Notes: a model not told the origin generated them from the sequence alone. DNA of 64,000 bases from Crotophaga sulcirostris (GCA_013397455.1 VYZB01000336.1:639674-703673), one strand, 5' to 3'; counted from the first letter of the stretch, positions 11,886-22,800 are shown. Numbers and translations are program-made.

Positions 11886-12000
11886 TATGTTAATTCCACA
11901 AAACTGGGAAATATGACAGACATTCACTGAAGAGAAATAATCAAAATAATAGAAAGACAAATAAATAGCAAAAAAATAAGAGATGCTTGTCTGGTAGGGG

Positions 12001-12931
12001 AATATTACGTACCATAATGACATAGACAATGGGATTGAGTGCACCCTGAGTAATTTTGTGGATGACACCAAGCTGAGTACTGAGATTGACACCTCTGAGG
12101 GATGGGATGCCATCCAGAGGGACCTTGAGAAGCTGGAGAAGTGGGTATGTGAAAACCTCTTGAGGTTCAACACAACAAAGTGCAAGGTCCTGCACCTGGG
12201 TCAGGGCAGCACTCAGTATTGATACAGGCTGGAGGATGAAGAAATAAAGAGCATCTCTGCAGAAGGGGGTCCTGGAGGATGAGAAGCTGGACACGAACGA
12301 GCAATGTGTGTTTACAGCCCAGAAAGCCACCCATGTCCTGGGCTGCATCGAAAACAGTGAGACCAGCAGGGCAAGGGAGGGGATTCTGCTCCTCTGCTCA
12401 ACTCTGGTGAGACCACACCTGGAGCTGTATGCCCAGCTCTGGAGTCCCTAGCACGGGAGCGACATAGATCTGTTGGAACGGGTCCAGAAGAGGTCATGAA
12501 GATGATGCAAGTGCTGGAACAACTTCTGTATGAGGACAGGCTGAGAGAGTTGGGGTTATTCAGCCTGGAGAACAGAAGACTCCATAGAGACCTTATTGCG
12601 GCATTTCAATACTTCAAGGGGGCTTATAAGAAAGATGGAGACAAACTTTTTGTCACAATAGGATAAGGGGAATGGTTTTACTATAAAAGAGGAGAGGTTT
12701 AGATCTTATATTAGGAAAAAAATTTTTACGCTGATGGTGGTGAGGCACTGGCACATGTTGCCCAGAATGGTGGTAGATGCCCTGACCCTAGAAAAGTTCA
12801 AGGCCAGGTTTGATGGGTCTCTGAGCAACCTGATCAAGTTGAAGATGTCCCTGCTAAGTGCAAGGACATTTTGACTGCATGACCTTCATGGTCCCAATCC
12901 AAACCATTCCATGATTCTGTGGTTCTGTGAT
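12001..12931 (+). mobile_element. CR1, family A, longer copy reaching into the RT domain
   Basis: Begins in the RT core: GACATAGACAATGGGATTGA, then GATGACACCAAGCTG, equivalent to FADDTKL with the first part changed (NFVDDTKL). It continues through the whole ORF2 C-terminus and 3' UTR to CCATTCCATGATTCTGTGG. Confidence 0.92.
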
Positions 12932-12973
12932 AAAGGGTTGGGCTTGTCCGGCCTGTAGAAGAGAAGGTTCTTG
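12932..12973 (+). mobile_element. short CR1 internal fragment abutting a CR1 tail
   Basis: AAGGGTTGGGCTTGTCCGGC through AGAAGAGAAGGTTCTT matches the [10 protein letters not shown] block and starts right where the previous copy ends. Confidence 0.75.
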
Positions 12974-13536
12974 AAAGTCAGTAATGAGAGGGAAGGGTTG
13001 AAGGTGGCAACAGATAAACATCACAAAGAGCTTTCACTGTCCATGGGAAAAGAGGAATCATGTTTGAGGTGAAGCATGTCTCTTGACTAATTGCTCACAA
13101 ACAAGGACAAAGATTCTCCAGTGAGAACAGACATTTCTGGGAGACTGTGGCATTTGTCAGATCCGGCTAATTCAGAAACATCAAAAAATATCTCCCTTCT
13201 CTTTTTCCTTGCAATACCAAGTGCATGGCAGAGGCAGTTTTCTGTCTGATGTTTTTGAAAAGGAGACTGAGCAATGACATCTTCTTGGTATTAAGAGAGG
13301 TGAAATTGTTCTGTGATGTTTGCTACAGTTGGGGCTGTTGCCTTGCATCAACTTTTCATTGTCATGGGCAGCATGAAAACAAATATAGTCCCTGCGCTAG
13401 AGAAACCAACTGGTTTCTAAAGTTGCCAGTCTACAGACAGAAAAAAAGAAACCTCAGCAGGGAAGCACTTCATGTACGGAGACCCGGCAGCCTGGGCAGA
13501 GCTGAGAAGGGGGCTCAGGTCCCACAGCAAAGAATG
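12974..13536. other. unique intron sequence
   Basis: No repeat seen. A 120-codon open frame from 13225 starts in this segment but has no known motif and runs into the next CR1, so it is taken as chance. Confidence 0.5.
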
Positions 13537-13890
13537 ATGCTGAGGGGAGCCTGTGTACAACTGTGTACACTGTGTACAGCTACCTGAAAGGAGGGGTTTT
13601 TGAGATAGGTGCTTGTCTCTTCTCCCAAGTAGCAAGTGATAGAACAAGAGGAAGTGACCTCAAGTTGTGCCAGGGAAGGTTTAGATTGGGTATAAGGAAA
13701 AACTTCTTCACTGAAAGGGTTCTCAGGCACTGGAAGAGGCTGTCAGGGTTGTGGTTGACTCACCAACCCTAGAGAGATTTAAAAGAAGGGTAGACAAGGT
13801 GCTCAGGGATGTGGTTTGGTAGCGGATAAGTATGGTTGGGCTCAATGCTCTCAAAGATCTTTTCCAGCCAAACAATTCTACAATTCTATA
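13537..13890 (+). mobile_element. CR1, family B, 5' truncated
   Basis: ATGCTGAGGGGAGCCTGTGT to CAATTCTACAATTCTATA. The CTCTCTACAACTACC block is replaced by three near-repeats of CTGTGTACA at about 13550-13580. The frame 13563-13772 keeps [16 protein letters not shown]. Confidence 0.9.
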
Positions 13891-14196
13891 TTCACTTCCC
13901 CCAGCCTGAATCACTCGCTCCAGTGGAGTGGCAGGTCTCGGTGCTTAAAATGCATGACTTCAAGTTAGTTTTCTAAATTCCTTGAATGTCTATCTTCAAA
14001 TCAGACTGTGGCAGGATTAGCAAAACAGTCCAGAGACTCAGTTGCCATTGCCAGCAGCTCCCAGCTGACTCAGGATTTTGCTTCTCCCAGATCTTTTCCA
14101 ACATGCAATCTCTATGACTTGGGATCTGCAGAAGAGTGTCAGTAGTCCTTGTCTCTCACTTTGCTGTGCCTCTGACTCCAAACAATCCATGTTTTC
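13891..14196. other. unique intron sequence
   Basis: Mixed composition; nothing recognised. Confidence 0.5.
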
Positions 14197-14627
14197 AGAA
14201 TCATAGACTCATAGAATGGTTCCAGTTGGAAGGGAACTTAAAACTCATTCATTTCCAACCCCCACTGTCCTGGGATCCCAGTGGATCAGGTTGCTCAAAG
14301 CCCCATCCAACCTGGTCTGGAACACCCCAAGGGAAGAGGCATCCAAGATTTCCCTAGACAACCTGTGCAAGTACCTCACCACCCTTACAGGAAAACATTT
14401 CTTCCTAAGATCTAAAGCTCTTTCCCCTTCAAACCATCCCTCCTGTCCTATCCCTGCACTCCCTGATCAAGAGCCCCTCCCCAGCTTCCCTGGATCCCCT
14501 TTCTGTACTAGGAGGCTGCTCTAAGGTCTCCCTGGAGCCTTCTCTTCTCCTGAACAACCCCAACTCTCTCAGCCTGTCCTCGTATAGGAGGTGCTCCAGC
14601 CCTTGGATAATCTTCCCGGGACTTCTT
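14197..14627 (-). mobile_element. CR1, family A, 5' truncated
   Basis: AGAATCATAGACTCATAGAA, GTGGATCAGGTTGCTCAAAG, and then CTTCTCTTCTCC and GAGGTGCTCCAGCCCTTGGA. Confidence 0.92.
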
Positions 14628-15194
14628 CACTGCCAATGGAACCCTCCTGTTTAGTTATTGTTAGTTTTGCTCTTTTGTGGCCAGTATATAAAATATTTTT
14701 TCTTTTTAGCCATAACAAATGGCTTATATCTGACTGTCTTAAATCTTTAAATAGCAGCATGCACTGGGGATGCTACAAAGTGCTGCACCTTTGGGGATTT
14801 GTTTACTGAATGTAGATGTGACCAGACAGAATCCACCAAAGGAGCTGTCAGACCAGTGCTACTTAAAATAATCAGTAGAAAGTATCATTTGTAGAACTTG
14901 ATGCAATCATTTCCTTTAATGACTGCTCAGGAGTGTTTCTTACTATATTACTTCCTATTACATAATTTAGAGATTCATAGATGTGAAATTCAGAGGTGAC
15001 TCCTCACTATGGATACAGCCTGGCTCTTCTAGAGGGTTGATGTTTAGCCAGTCTGTGCTGATTGTCTCCATCCGCCACAGCTGGCAGCCTATATGGACAA
15101 TATAGACCATCTATAGTAACAATATGTAGAGAAAATAAATAGAAACAATCTACTCAACATCACCCATGGTGTCAACCTCTAAACAGTACATCAA
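14628..15194. other. unique intron sequence
   Basis: AT-rich, with ATATAAAATATTTTTTC and similar runs; no exon or repeat recognised. Confidence 0.5.
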
Positions 15195-15612
15195 ATCATA
15201 GAATCATAGAATTGTTTGGTTGGAGAAGATCTTTGAGATCATCGAGTCCAACCATACATGTTCGCTACTAAACCAGATCCCCGAGTACCTTGTCTACTCA
15301 TCTTTTAAATCCCTCCAAGGATGGTGACTCAACCACTGCACCGGGCAGCCTGTGCCAGTGCCAGCTAACCGTTTCAGTAAAGAACTTTTCCCTAATATGC
15401 AATCTAAACCTCCCCTGGCACAACTTGAGGCTATTTCCTCTCCTCCTATCACTTCTTACTTTGGAGAAGAGACCAGTACCAACATCACCACAACTTCCTT
15501 TCAGGTAGTTGTACACAGTGATAACGTCTCGCCTCAGCCTCCTCTTCTCCAGGCTAAACAGCTCTGGGTCCCTTAGCTGCTCCCCATAAAACTTGTTGTC
15601 CAGACCCTGTAC
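15195..15612 (-). mobile_element. CR1, family B, 5' truncated
   Basis: ATCATAGAATCATAGAATTG, AGATCTTTGAGATCATCGAG, GTCCAACCATACATG, through CCTCTTCTCCAGGCTAAACA to the GTCCAGACCCT block. Minus frame 15298-15516 keeps GRFRLHIREKFFTETV. Confidence 0.93.
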
Positions 15613-16106
15613 TTTGTATTTATTCAGAATGAATATAACAAAGTTTAGTTGTGTAAAAAGAGCTATGGATTATATTATGTAGGAGAAGCAGAGCCTTAAT
15701 GTGAAACTCTGTTTTATAAATAATACCCAAACACAAGGTTTCTTTCCTCTTTCCCCCTCAGGCATCCTTGTAAAAAGAGGTCCACTGGTGCTACTGAGAG
15801 AAAAATATTCTTCTCTGTCTGTATATATGTTCTGAAATGCAGTTTAATGCATAAATGTAAAATAAATTGCAGCATGTTCTTGATTATTTCTGACCAGGTT
15901 GATGACAAATAACTGAATTCAAGTAGTTGGTCTCACTGCAGGGAGCCTGCTGACGGGTTGTTAAAAGGGCTTAGTAATAGGTCTACCAAAAATGGAATTA
16001 AATGAACAGATGTGTTTGGTTTTTCTCTCCCGAGGGGATTCCTGAAGAGTCACCTGGATTAGCTGCATAGTTGTGATCAGATTATAAACTAGGTGTAAAA
16101 GCTGCT
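15613..16106. other. unique intron sequence
   Basis: AT-rich; no exon or repeat recognised. Confidence 0.5.
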
Positions 16107-16658
16107 GTGATTCTCTCCTGTTACTCTGCTCTTGTGAGACCCCACGTGGAGTACTGTCTCCAGTTCTGAAACCACCAGCACAAGGAGGATATGAAACTGT
16201 TGGAACAGGTGGAGAAGAGGCCACAGCGATGACCAGAGGGCTGGAGAACCTCTGCTATGAAGACAGGCTGAGAGCATTGGGCTTGTTCAGCCCAGAGAAG
16301 AGCAGGCTCCGGGGAAACTTTAGAGTAGCCTCACAGTACTTGGAGGGAGCTACAGAAAGCTGGGGAGGGGACATTTTACAAGGACCTGTAGTGATAGGAT
16401 GAAGGGTAATGGGTTTAAATTGGAAGACTTAGATTAGATATTAGGAAGAAATTCTTCACTATGAGGCTGATGAGGAACTGGTACAGGTTTCCCAGAGAAG
16501 TCATGGTTACCCTATTCCTGGAGGTGTTCAAGGCCAGGTTGGACGAGGCTTTGAGCACCCTGAACCAGTGGGATTTGTCTCTGCCCATGGCAGGGAGTTG
16601 AAACTGGATGGTCTTTAATGTCCCTTTCAACCCAAACTTTTCTATGATTCTATGATTC
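16107..16658 (+). mobile_element. CR1, family A, ending about 75 bp before the DCC exon
   Basis: From CTCTCCTGTTACTCTGCTCT through LEVFKARLDEA-type sequence and CTCTGCCCATGGCAGGGAG to TTCTATGATTCTATGATTC. It is in the same orientation as DCC. Confidence 0.93.
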
Positions 16659-16686
16659 TTCTTTCCAAAAAGAGAAATGTTTGATG

Positions 16687-16733
16687 TTGACTTTGAAAAT
16701 TTTCAATTTCTCTTTGCTTTTCTTCCCTTTCAG
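16687..16733 (+). promoter_or_regulatory. DCC: splice branch site and 3' acceptor of the DCC micro-exon
   Basis: A TTGAC branch-point-like pentamer (16687-16691, A at 16690) lies 43 bases before the acceptor AG. It is followed by a pyrimidine-rich tract (about 16697-16730) ending in TTTCAG. All of this fits in the short gap left between the upstream CR1 tail and the exon. Confidence 0.75.
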
Positions 16734-16783
16734 TGCCCAGTGCGACACCTCAGAACATCTCCTTGGAAGTGGTTAACTCAAGG
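16734..16783 (+). CDS. DCC: DCC netrin receptor, 50-bp internal exon (start of third fibronectin type III repeat)
   Basis: Seen: a strong pyrimidine tract and CAG, then 50 bases, then GGTAAGT-type donor sequence. Read with the first two bases completing a split codon, the exon gives VPSATPQNISLEVVNSR with no stop. Known from memory: DCC and its paralogue neogenin carry a near-identical segment at the start of their third FN3 repeat (VPSAPPQN...LEV.NS), and DCC matches better because it shares LEVVNSR. DCC is a single-pass receptor for netrin-1 in axon guidance, with four Ig and six FN3 domains outside the cell; this exon supplies the first strand of FN3-3. Entry phase is 1 and exit phase is 0 (1+50 bases = 17 codons), so skipping it would shift the frame. 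The fifth residue is T where I recall P. The flanking exons are not in the window. Confidence 0.86.
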
Positions 16784-16790
16784 GTAAGTC
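16784..16790 (+). promoter_or_regulatory. DCC: 5' splice donor of the DCC micro-exon
   Basis: GTAAGTC directly after AGG is a near-consensus U1 site. Using the GT at 16784 keeps AGG (Arg) as a whole final codon, which matches the NSR that I recall in DCC. Confidence 0.8.
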
Positions 16791-17239
16791 TGCCATGTGC
16801 TCAGCACCTCAGGGGTAAACAATGATTATGGGTATTTGTGTAGGTATTCCTACTTTGTGTAGGTTTTTAATATATGAGACCAAATCTGCCCCTTGCAGAA
16901 GGTTCCCTTCAGTTGTCTGGGAGATGATGTTAAAACAACTGAAACACCCAAAAAAATTCTTTAAAGAGAAGCAGTTGACTTTTCCAGAGAAGCTTCAGCA
17001 CCAGTTGTCACTTAAACTTAGGTGAACAAGCATAAACTGCTCCCTGATTGCAGATTAACATCTGCAATAAATGTAACAGCGCTTTGATTAAATAGCGCGA
17101 TCTCAGGGAGTTATGAGAAGCAGAGCTGTTCCTGGGGAAAATGAGGGGTAGAGAAGAAATATTTTATTACCACGTGCAGGTAGGTCTTTTGTTTTCTGAA
17201 GAGTGCATTTCTTAAATCCAGTACTGTCCTCCTTAAAAA
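16791..17239. other. unique intron sequence just downstream of the DCC exon
   Basis: No repeat recognised. A 67-codon open frame at 16822-17025 has no known motif. Confidence 0.5.
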
Positions 17240-17606
17240 ATACCTTTGCTATGAAGACAGGATGAGAGTGTTGAAGTTAATCACCCTGGAGATAAGAAGG
17301 CTACAGGAAGACCTTAGCACAGCCTTCCAGTACTGAAAGGGGGCACAGGAAAGCTGGGGAGGGACTTTTTCTAAAAGTGATAGGACAAGGGGGAATGACT
17401 TTAATTTGGAAGGGGCAAGATTTAGACTGAACATTAGGAGACACTGGTCCAGGTTGCCCAGAGAAGTCATGAATGCCTCATCTCTGGAGGTGTTCAAGGC
17501 CAGGGTGGATGAGGCTTTGAGCAACCTGATCCAGTGGAAGACAACCCTGCACATGGATGGTCTTTAAGGTGACTTCCAACCTATAACATTCTAAGATTTT
17601 TACGAT
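17240..17606 (+). mobile_element. CR1, family A, 5' truncated with small internal deletion
   Basis: ACCTTTGCTATGAAGACAGG to ACATTCTAAGATTTTTACG. Near 17440 the FFMRVVRH region is missing (GAACATTAGG joins ACACTGGTCC). Confidence 0.9.
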
Positions 17607-18037
17607 CTCTAGTTTGTTGGGAATAACCTGTACCTGTGTCTTCTCCTGCTCATTTTCACAACATCAAATGTATATTCTGATGTATTTCTATCTTTTTAAT
17701 GTACCCAGCTCCAGTTACGTTCAAGCTTCTCTTACATGTAGTGCCCAAAGGGCATTGACGCCTTGGCACATATTATTCTAAACCTTTGGGTTTACATTTA
17801 CTTGCTTATTCTGAAAGTAAAATGTCACAGAGCAGCTGACCACATTCTCTGACCTTTTGTGGTGATCATTTACATTTAAAGTACTTAGAATGAAAAACAA
17901 GCTGCATGGGATGCTGTGTGGATGCTCCTACCCTAAGGTGTGTGATTGCCTTATTGGTGCTTAGATATGGAGGTGGTTTGTACAGATGGGGTCAGAGAGG
18001 ATGGGCTGTGTGTGAAACTTTTCCCTGTCCACCATCA
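17607..18037. other. unique intron sequence
   Basis: AT-rich; no exon or repeat recognised. Confidence 0.5.
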
Positions 18038-18144
18038 TTGAGCAGCCTTGTCTAGTGGGAGGTGTCCCTGCCCATGGTAGTGGAGTTGGAACTGGATGGG
18101 CTTTAAGTTCCATTCCAGCCCAAACCATTCGATGATTCTATGAT
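18038..18144 (+). mobile_element. CR1 3' tail, family A
   Basis: TTGAGCAGCCTTGTCTAGTG, CCCTGCCCATGGTAG, then CATTCGATGATTCTATGA. Confidence 0.88.
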
Positions 18145-18182
18145 CATCAGAGGTCATCACTATGTTCACATTGCATTACACT

Positions 18183-18510
18183 GCTTTGTCACAAGGGAAG
18201 GAGGAAGTATAGGCACTGAGCTCTTCTCTCTGGTGACCAGTCACAGGACCCAACAGAATTGCGGAAAGGTGTGCCAGGGGAGGGTTAGGTTGGACATCAG
18301 GAATAGGTTCTTCACCCAGAGAGGAGTGGAGCACTGGAATAGCTCCCCAGGGAAGCAGTCACTGTGCCAAGTCTAACAATATTCCAGAAGCATCTGACCA
18401 ACACCCTCAGATACATGATGTGAATGTTAGAGTTGTCTTATGCAGAGAGAGGAGTTGGATCAATGATTCTTGTGGGTCCCTAACAACTAAGGACATTCTA
18501 TGATTCTATG
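18183..18510 (+). mobile_element. CR1, family C, 5' truncated
   Basis: ACAAGGGAAGGAGGAAGTAT, GCTCTTCTCTCTGGTGACCA, AGCTCCCCAGGGAAGCAGTC and TGTGGGTCCCTAACAACT, ending GACATTCTATGATTCTATG. Confidence 0.9.
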
Positions 18511-18544
18511 TTGGAAGGCTTGATGGGATATTAAATCGCAAATG

Positions 18545-18549
18545 GAAGT
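18545..18549. repeat. target-site duplication, left copy (GAAGT)
   Basis: GAAGT immediately before TGTCATGG; identical to 19267-19271. Confidence 0.7.
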
Positions 18550-19266
18550 TGTCATGGTTTAGCCCCGGTGTAGCCTGAATGGCAACTAAAATGCAAATGG
18601 TTGAGCTCCCAGTTCTCTTCCTTCCCCCTTACCTAATGAAAGGACAAAGGGAAGTGAAAGGAAAAAGACTTGTGGTTGGAAACAAAAATTAAACGTCTTT
18701 AAAGAAACAATAATAGTAATAAGGAAAATAGTATTACTAAGAAAATAATAAAAATATACAAATATATTAAATTACACCCCCTCAATGACCATGTCACAAT
18801 CAATGATGCACATCAGGCACAGGGAAAGGTCCCGGCCTAGAAAGGAACTGGACTCAGGAAATGGATTCATGAATGCATGGATGTGGGATCAGAGTAAAAA
18901 GACAGACGATGTCATCACTGGACATCAGTTATTGCATAAGAGACCTTGACCTTTGTGATCTCCCAATTTCATCCTGACTATGATGTCTATGAAATAGATT
19001 TCTCTGATTGTCAGCTTGGAGTCACTTGTCTTGACTGTCCCTCCCTGAAGGTGCTACCCTTTTCCACCCCCTTCCTTTATGGCTCCACCAGCTCCAGGAT
19101 GGCCTTTGTTTCTATAGGAAAAAGTACAAGCAACAGCCTTTCTGAATCCCAGTGGCCCATGTGATCACTTCTAGAGAGAAACTCTGCCTGAAAAACATGC
19201 AGTTAACTTTCAGACAAGGCTTGGCTGAAGTTAGAATCTGAGTCTACTTTAACTCAGACCAGAACA
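18550..19266 (-). mobile_element. solo LTR of an endogenous retrovirus (ERVL-like), 717 bp
   Basis: The segment begins TGTCATGG and ends CCAGAACA, so it has TG...CA termini with imperfect inverted ends (TGTCATGGTTT against TGTTCTGGTCT). A perfect 5-bp GAAGT flanks it on both sides. The GTCATGGTTTAGCCCC end resembles, from memory, a common avian LTR family, which would place the LTR on the minus strand. A 5-bp duplication fits ERVL-type or other retroviral integrases. There is no coding sequence and no second LTR, so it looks like a recombined solo LTR. Confidence 0.72.
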
Positions 19267-19271
19267 GAAGT
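19267..19271. repeat. target-site duplication, right copy (GAAGT)
   Basis: GAAGT immediately after CCAGAACA; identical to 18545-18549. Confidence 0.7.
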
Positions 19272-19958
19272 GCTATATTGGACAACGATCGGTTGACATG
19301 TCGATCTGAGTGTTTGTCTCAAGGATGTTGATCAGAGCTGCTGATTCATGATAGGCAAAAGAAATGGATCTTAGTCCTCCTCTATGTACTGGAGAACTAC
19401 AATAGGGTAATGTGAGGACTTCTCCATCACTCTTAGATGGGGCAAGGGTCGTTGTGGGAAACCGGAGTCTGCCATTACCTTTGCTTCAAAATGCATCTTC
19501 AGCATAAATGGAGATCCCAGACCTTCCAAAGCAACCCCTTAAAGTGCAGAGTATTTATTCCGAAACTCTCAGGTTGATATCATGTGTAACAAATTAGCTG
19601 TGTGAAGAGGTATTTTAAGGGTGTATCTATGAAATGTGGGATTTTATCAGAGAGAAAAAGACATGTAGTACCATTTTGGACTCTCTTACACCATACCCTA
19701 AAGTAAGGTAGACCTAGGAAAGCATAGATACCCTTTTATGCCTGCAAATTTTGAAAGAGGTTGAAGAGCATTTAAATATTTTACATCCAGGTGATTTGGA
19801 AAAAACAATATAGAAATTAACTAGGCTCACTAAACCTGAAAGAATAAAGAAACCTTTCAAACAGAAGAGTGAGGCCATTTTTTTTTTTAAAAACCCTCCT
19901 TTCATTAAGGAAAAGGACATGTACAATGCTTAATAAATAGCTAGAGTTTTGTCCCTCG
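19272..19958. other. unique intron sequence with a flank shared with 21190-21280
   Basis: Mostly unremarkable. The last part (about 19900-19940, AAGGAAAAGGACATGTACAA) resembles the sequence just before the CR1 at 21281 (see findings). A T run lies at about 19879-19888. Confidence 0.5.
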
Positions 19959-20527
19959 CATTGAAGGAGAGGTTTTTGTCCCTCTACTCTGCTCTGGTGA
20001 GAGCTTACCTCAAGCCCTGCCTTCAGTTCTGGAGTCCTCAGTACAGGAAGGACATGGAGCTGTTAGAGCAGGTCCAAAGGATTACACGAAGATGATCCAA
20101 AGGCTGGAACACCTCCCATATGAGGACAGGCTCAGAGGATTGAGGTTGTTCAGCCTGGAAAAGTGAACTCTCCGGAGAGAACTTAGAGCATCCTTCCAGC
20201 ATTGAGAGGGGTTCCAGGAACACTGGGGAGGGGGTTTTGATCAGGCAGTGCATGGATAGAATGAGGGGAACGTTTCTGAACTGCATGAGTGGAGATTGAG
20301 ATGAGATCCTGGGAAGAAATTCTGCACGATTAGGGTAGTGAGGCACTGGCACAGATTGTCCAGAGGAGTTGTGGATGCCCCATCCCTGGAAGTGTTCAAG
20401 GCCAGGTTGGATGGGACTCGGAACAACGTGATGCAGTAGAAGGTGTCCCTGCCCATGGCAGGGAGGTTGAAATCAGATGGACTTTGAGGTCCCTTTCAGC
20501 CCAAACCCTACTCTAAGTTTCTACGCT
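19959..20527 (+). mobile_element. CR1, family A, 5' truncated
   Basis: ATTGAAGGAGAGGTTTTTGT through CAGGAAGGACATGGAGCTG and the family A 3' UTR to CTACTCTAAGTTTCTACG. The tail octamers are degraded, suggesting an older copy. Confidence 0.9.
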
Positions 20528-21280
20528 TTGTAGTCAAGATATCACTGATTTTCTAATGTTGTAAAGGCCTGTACGCAGTGTCTCACTCTTCTAAAAGACT
20601 GCAATAACCCAGAGTGCTGTATTTCTGGAGTAAAATTTTGTCATCTTCTTTCTTTTCTTCCATCTTGGCTGCTGTCAGGATCAATTTGATTAAACACTTA
20701 TAACTCACAAACTGATTAAATCAAAATAAATAACTAAATAACCTCCATGATATGCTAACTGGGTTTGAGTTGTTCACAGGAAAACCCAAAGGCAGTTCCC
20801 AGAATTGTTTAAAATTTTATCTCTAGTTTAATAAGATCTTTCTCTTGATGTTATTTTTCTTTGGTGGTAGCAGATCTATTAATTTAATAACATAACGGAG
20901 ATGGCTGAGCAAATGGAAGATGCTTGATATGAATTACTATTATCATGATTACTGCTTAATATTGATGGTGTTCTGTGACTGGAGACCTTCGTCAGATCAG
21001 AGTTGATAACAGTAAGGTCTATTACAGAAATACAGTTTGTTGCCTAGAAGAGATTCCACTACAACACAATACAAAAGTTTCTGAGACAAGGAAGTGAGCA
21101 ATTCAAGATCAGAAGCTGGGAAAATGCATAGGGTGCCTGTGCAGAACTTGAATTGGAGGCAGATCATCTAGTAAGAAAAAAGAAATTCATTTTTGGTTTC
21201 TTTTGGCTAAAAATATCCTACTTTATTTGAAGAAAAGGACATGCACGATGTTAAATAGTTTACCAGAAATTTATTTCTGA
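20528..21280. other. unique intron sequence
   Basis: AT-rich, with ATTAAATCAAAATAAATAAC and TTAATTTAATAACATAACG; no exon found. Confidence 0.5.
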
Positions 21281-21835
21281 TCTTGAGGGAGGGTATTCTC
21301 CCCTCTGCTCTGCTCTGGAAAGACCTCACCTGGAGCCCTGCGTCCAGCTCTGGAGTCCTCAGCACAGAAAGGACACGGAGCTGTTGGAGCAGGTCCAGAG
21401 GAGGCCACAAAGATGATCCAAGGGTTGGAGCACATGCCACACGAGGCCAGGCTGAGAGAGTTGGGGTTGTTCAACCTGCAGAAGAGGAAAACTTAGACTA
21501 GCCTTCCAGCCTTCCAGTACTGAAAGGGGCTACAGGAAAACTGGAGAGGGACTTTTTACAAAGGGCATTGAGAGACAGGATGAGGGGGAATGGCTTTAAA
21601 GTGGAAGAGGGAAGATATAGATAAGTCATTAGGAAGGAATTCTTCATGATAAGGGTGGTGATACAGTGCCACCTGTTGTGCAGGAAAGTTGTGGGTACCA
21701 CTTCCTTAGAAGTGCTGAAGGCCAGGTTGGATGGGACCTTGAGTAACCTGGTCTGGTGGGAGGTGTAAGGTGGGACTGGATGGGCTTTGAAGTCCCTTCC
21801 AACCCAAACCATTCTATGTTTCTATGATTCTATGA
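21281..21835 (+). mobile_element. CR1, family A, 5' truncated
   Basis: CTTGAGGGAGGGTATTCTCC to CATTCTATGTTTCTATGATT. Starts at almost the same CR1 position as the copy at 19959. Its 3' UTR has the variant GGGAGGTGTAAGGTGGGACT. Confidence 0.93.
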
Positions 21836-22032
21836 ATTACCTTCAAGAGCTTCTCCTTCTGGTGGCTGTCGAGTTTTGACCAGCATGGGAGGTCAAAAAG
21901 GGGAAACATTTTCATAGCAAGGTTTTAGAAAACAAGAAAAGTATAAGACCTGCAATTCTAAGTTAAACTAATTATCAAAAGTTTTATCTTTTTAGGAATA
22001 ATGTTTTTTTTAAACTGTAGTCTGTTAAAGTT

Positions 22033-22800
22033 GAGACTTGGGCCCAGTTCTCCAGCTTGTCCAAGTCCCTCTAGTTGACAACCCAGTCTTTGGAAGTGCC
22101 TACTGTACAACTCAGCTTGATGTCACCTGCAAACTTTCTGAGGGTGCCCTGGATCTTGCTGTCTGTATCATTGATGAAGATATTAAGCAGAACTGATCCC
22201 AGTATGGACGCCTGAGGGTTATCACCAGTCACTGAACTCTATTTGGGCATTAAACCTTCTGAATACCACCAACCAACCAATTCCTTATCCACTGAACAGT
22301 CCAGCCATCAAATTCATATCTCTCCAATTCAGAGAGAAGGGAGTTGTGGGGAATCGTGTGAGAGGCTTTACAGAATTCCAGATAGGCAAAACCTGTAGCA
22401 ATTCCCTTGTCCACTGATGCGGTCACTCCAACATAGAAAGCAACTAGGTTGGTCAGGTAGGACTTGTCCTTGGTGAAGCCATGCTGGCTGTCTCAAATCA
22501 CCTCCCTGTGCTCCACGTGCCTTAGCATAGCTCCCAGAGGGATCTCTTCCTTGATCTTCCCAGGCACAAAGGTGAGGCTGCCATTCTCAGGGTCCTCCTT
22601 TCTACCTTTTTTAAAGATGGGCACAGTGTTTCCCTTCTTCCAGTCACCCAAGGGCTTCCCCTGACTGCCATAACTTTTCAAATATCATGGAGAGTGGCTT
22701 GGCAATTGCATCAGCCAATTCCCTCAGGACTCTAGGGTGCATCTCATCAGGCCCAAAACTTTTCCCAAAATAAACTGCACCGCAAGAACTCCTTCTTTAT
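22033..22800 (-). mobile_element. older CR1 internal fragment (RT domain), no 3' end
   Basis: Minus strand: reverse-transcriptase blocks including [20 protein letters not shown] and SLTFVPGKIKEEIPL (22493-22681), the region of MLISSIQ-like motif A to C near 22140-22400, and the DKDKSYL block near 22450. It lacks the tail and C-terminus. Indels and divergence are greater than in most copies. Confidence 0.85.

Larger units (their letters stand above)
1..16733 (+). other. DCC: DCC intron upstream of the micro-exon (partial)
   Basis: No other exon-like segment with DCC similarity was found here, so this is read as one intron running off the left edge. It holds about 17 CR1 insertions, including the near-full-length copy. 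The assignment depends on the DCC exon call. Confidence 0.7.

Noticed and set aside
13225..13587. 120-codon open frame on the plus strand
   Set aside because: Runs from unique sequence into a CR1 copy, with no known motif; chance frame.
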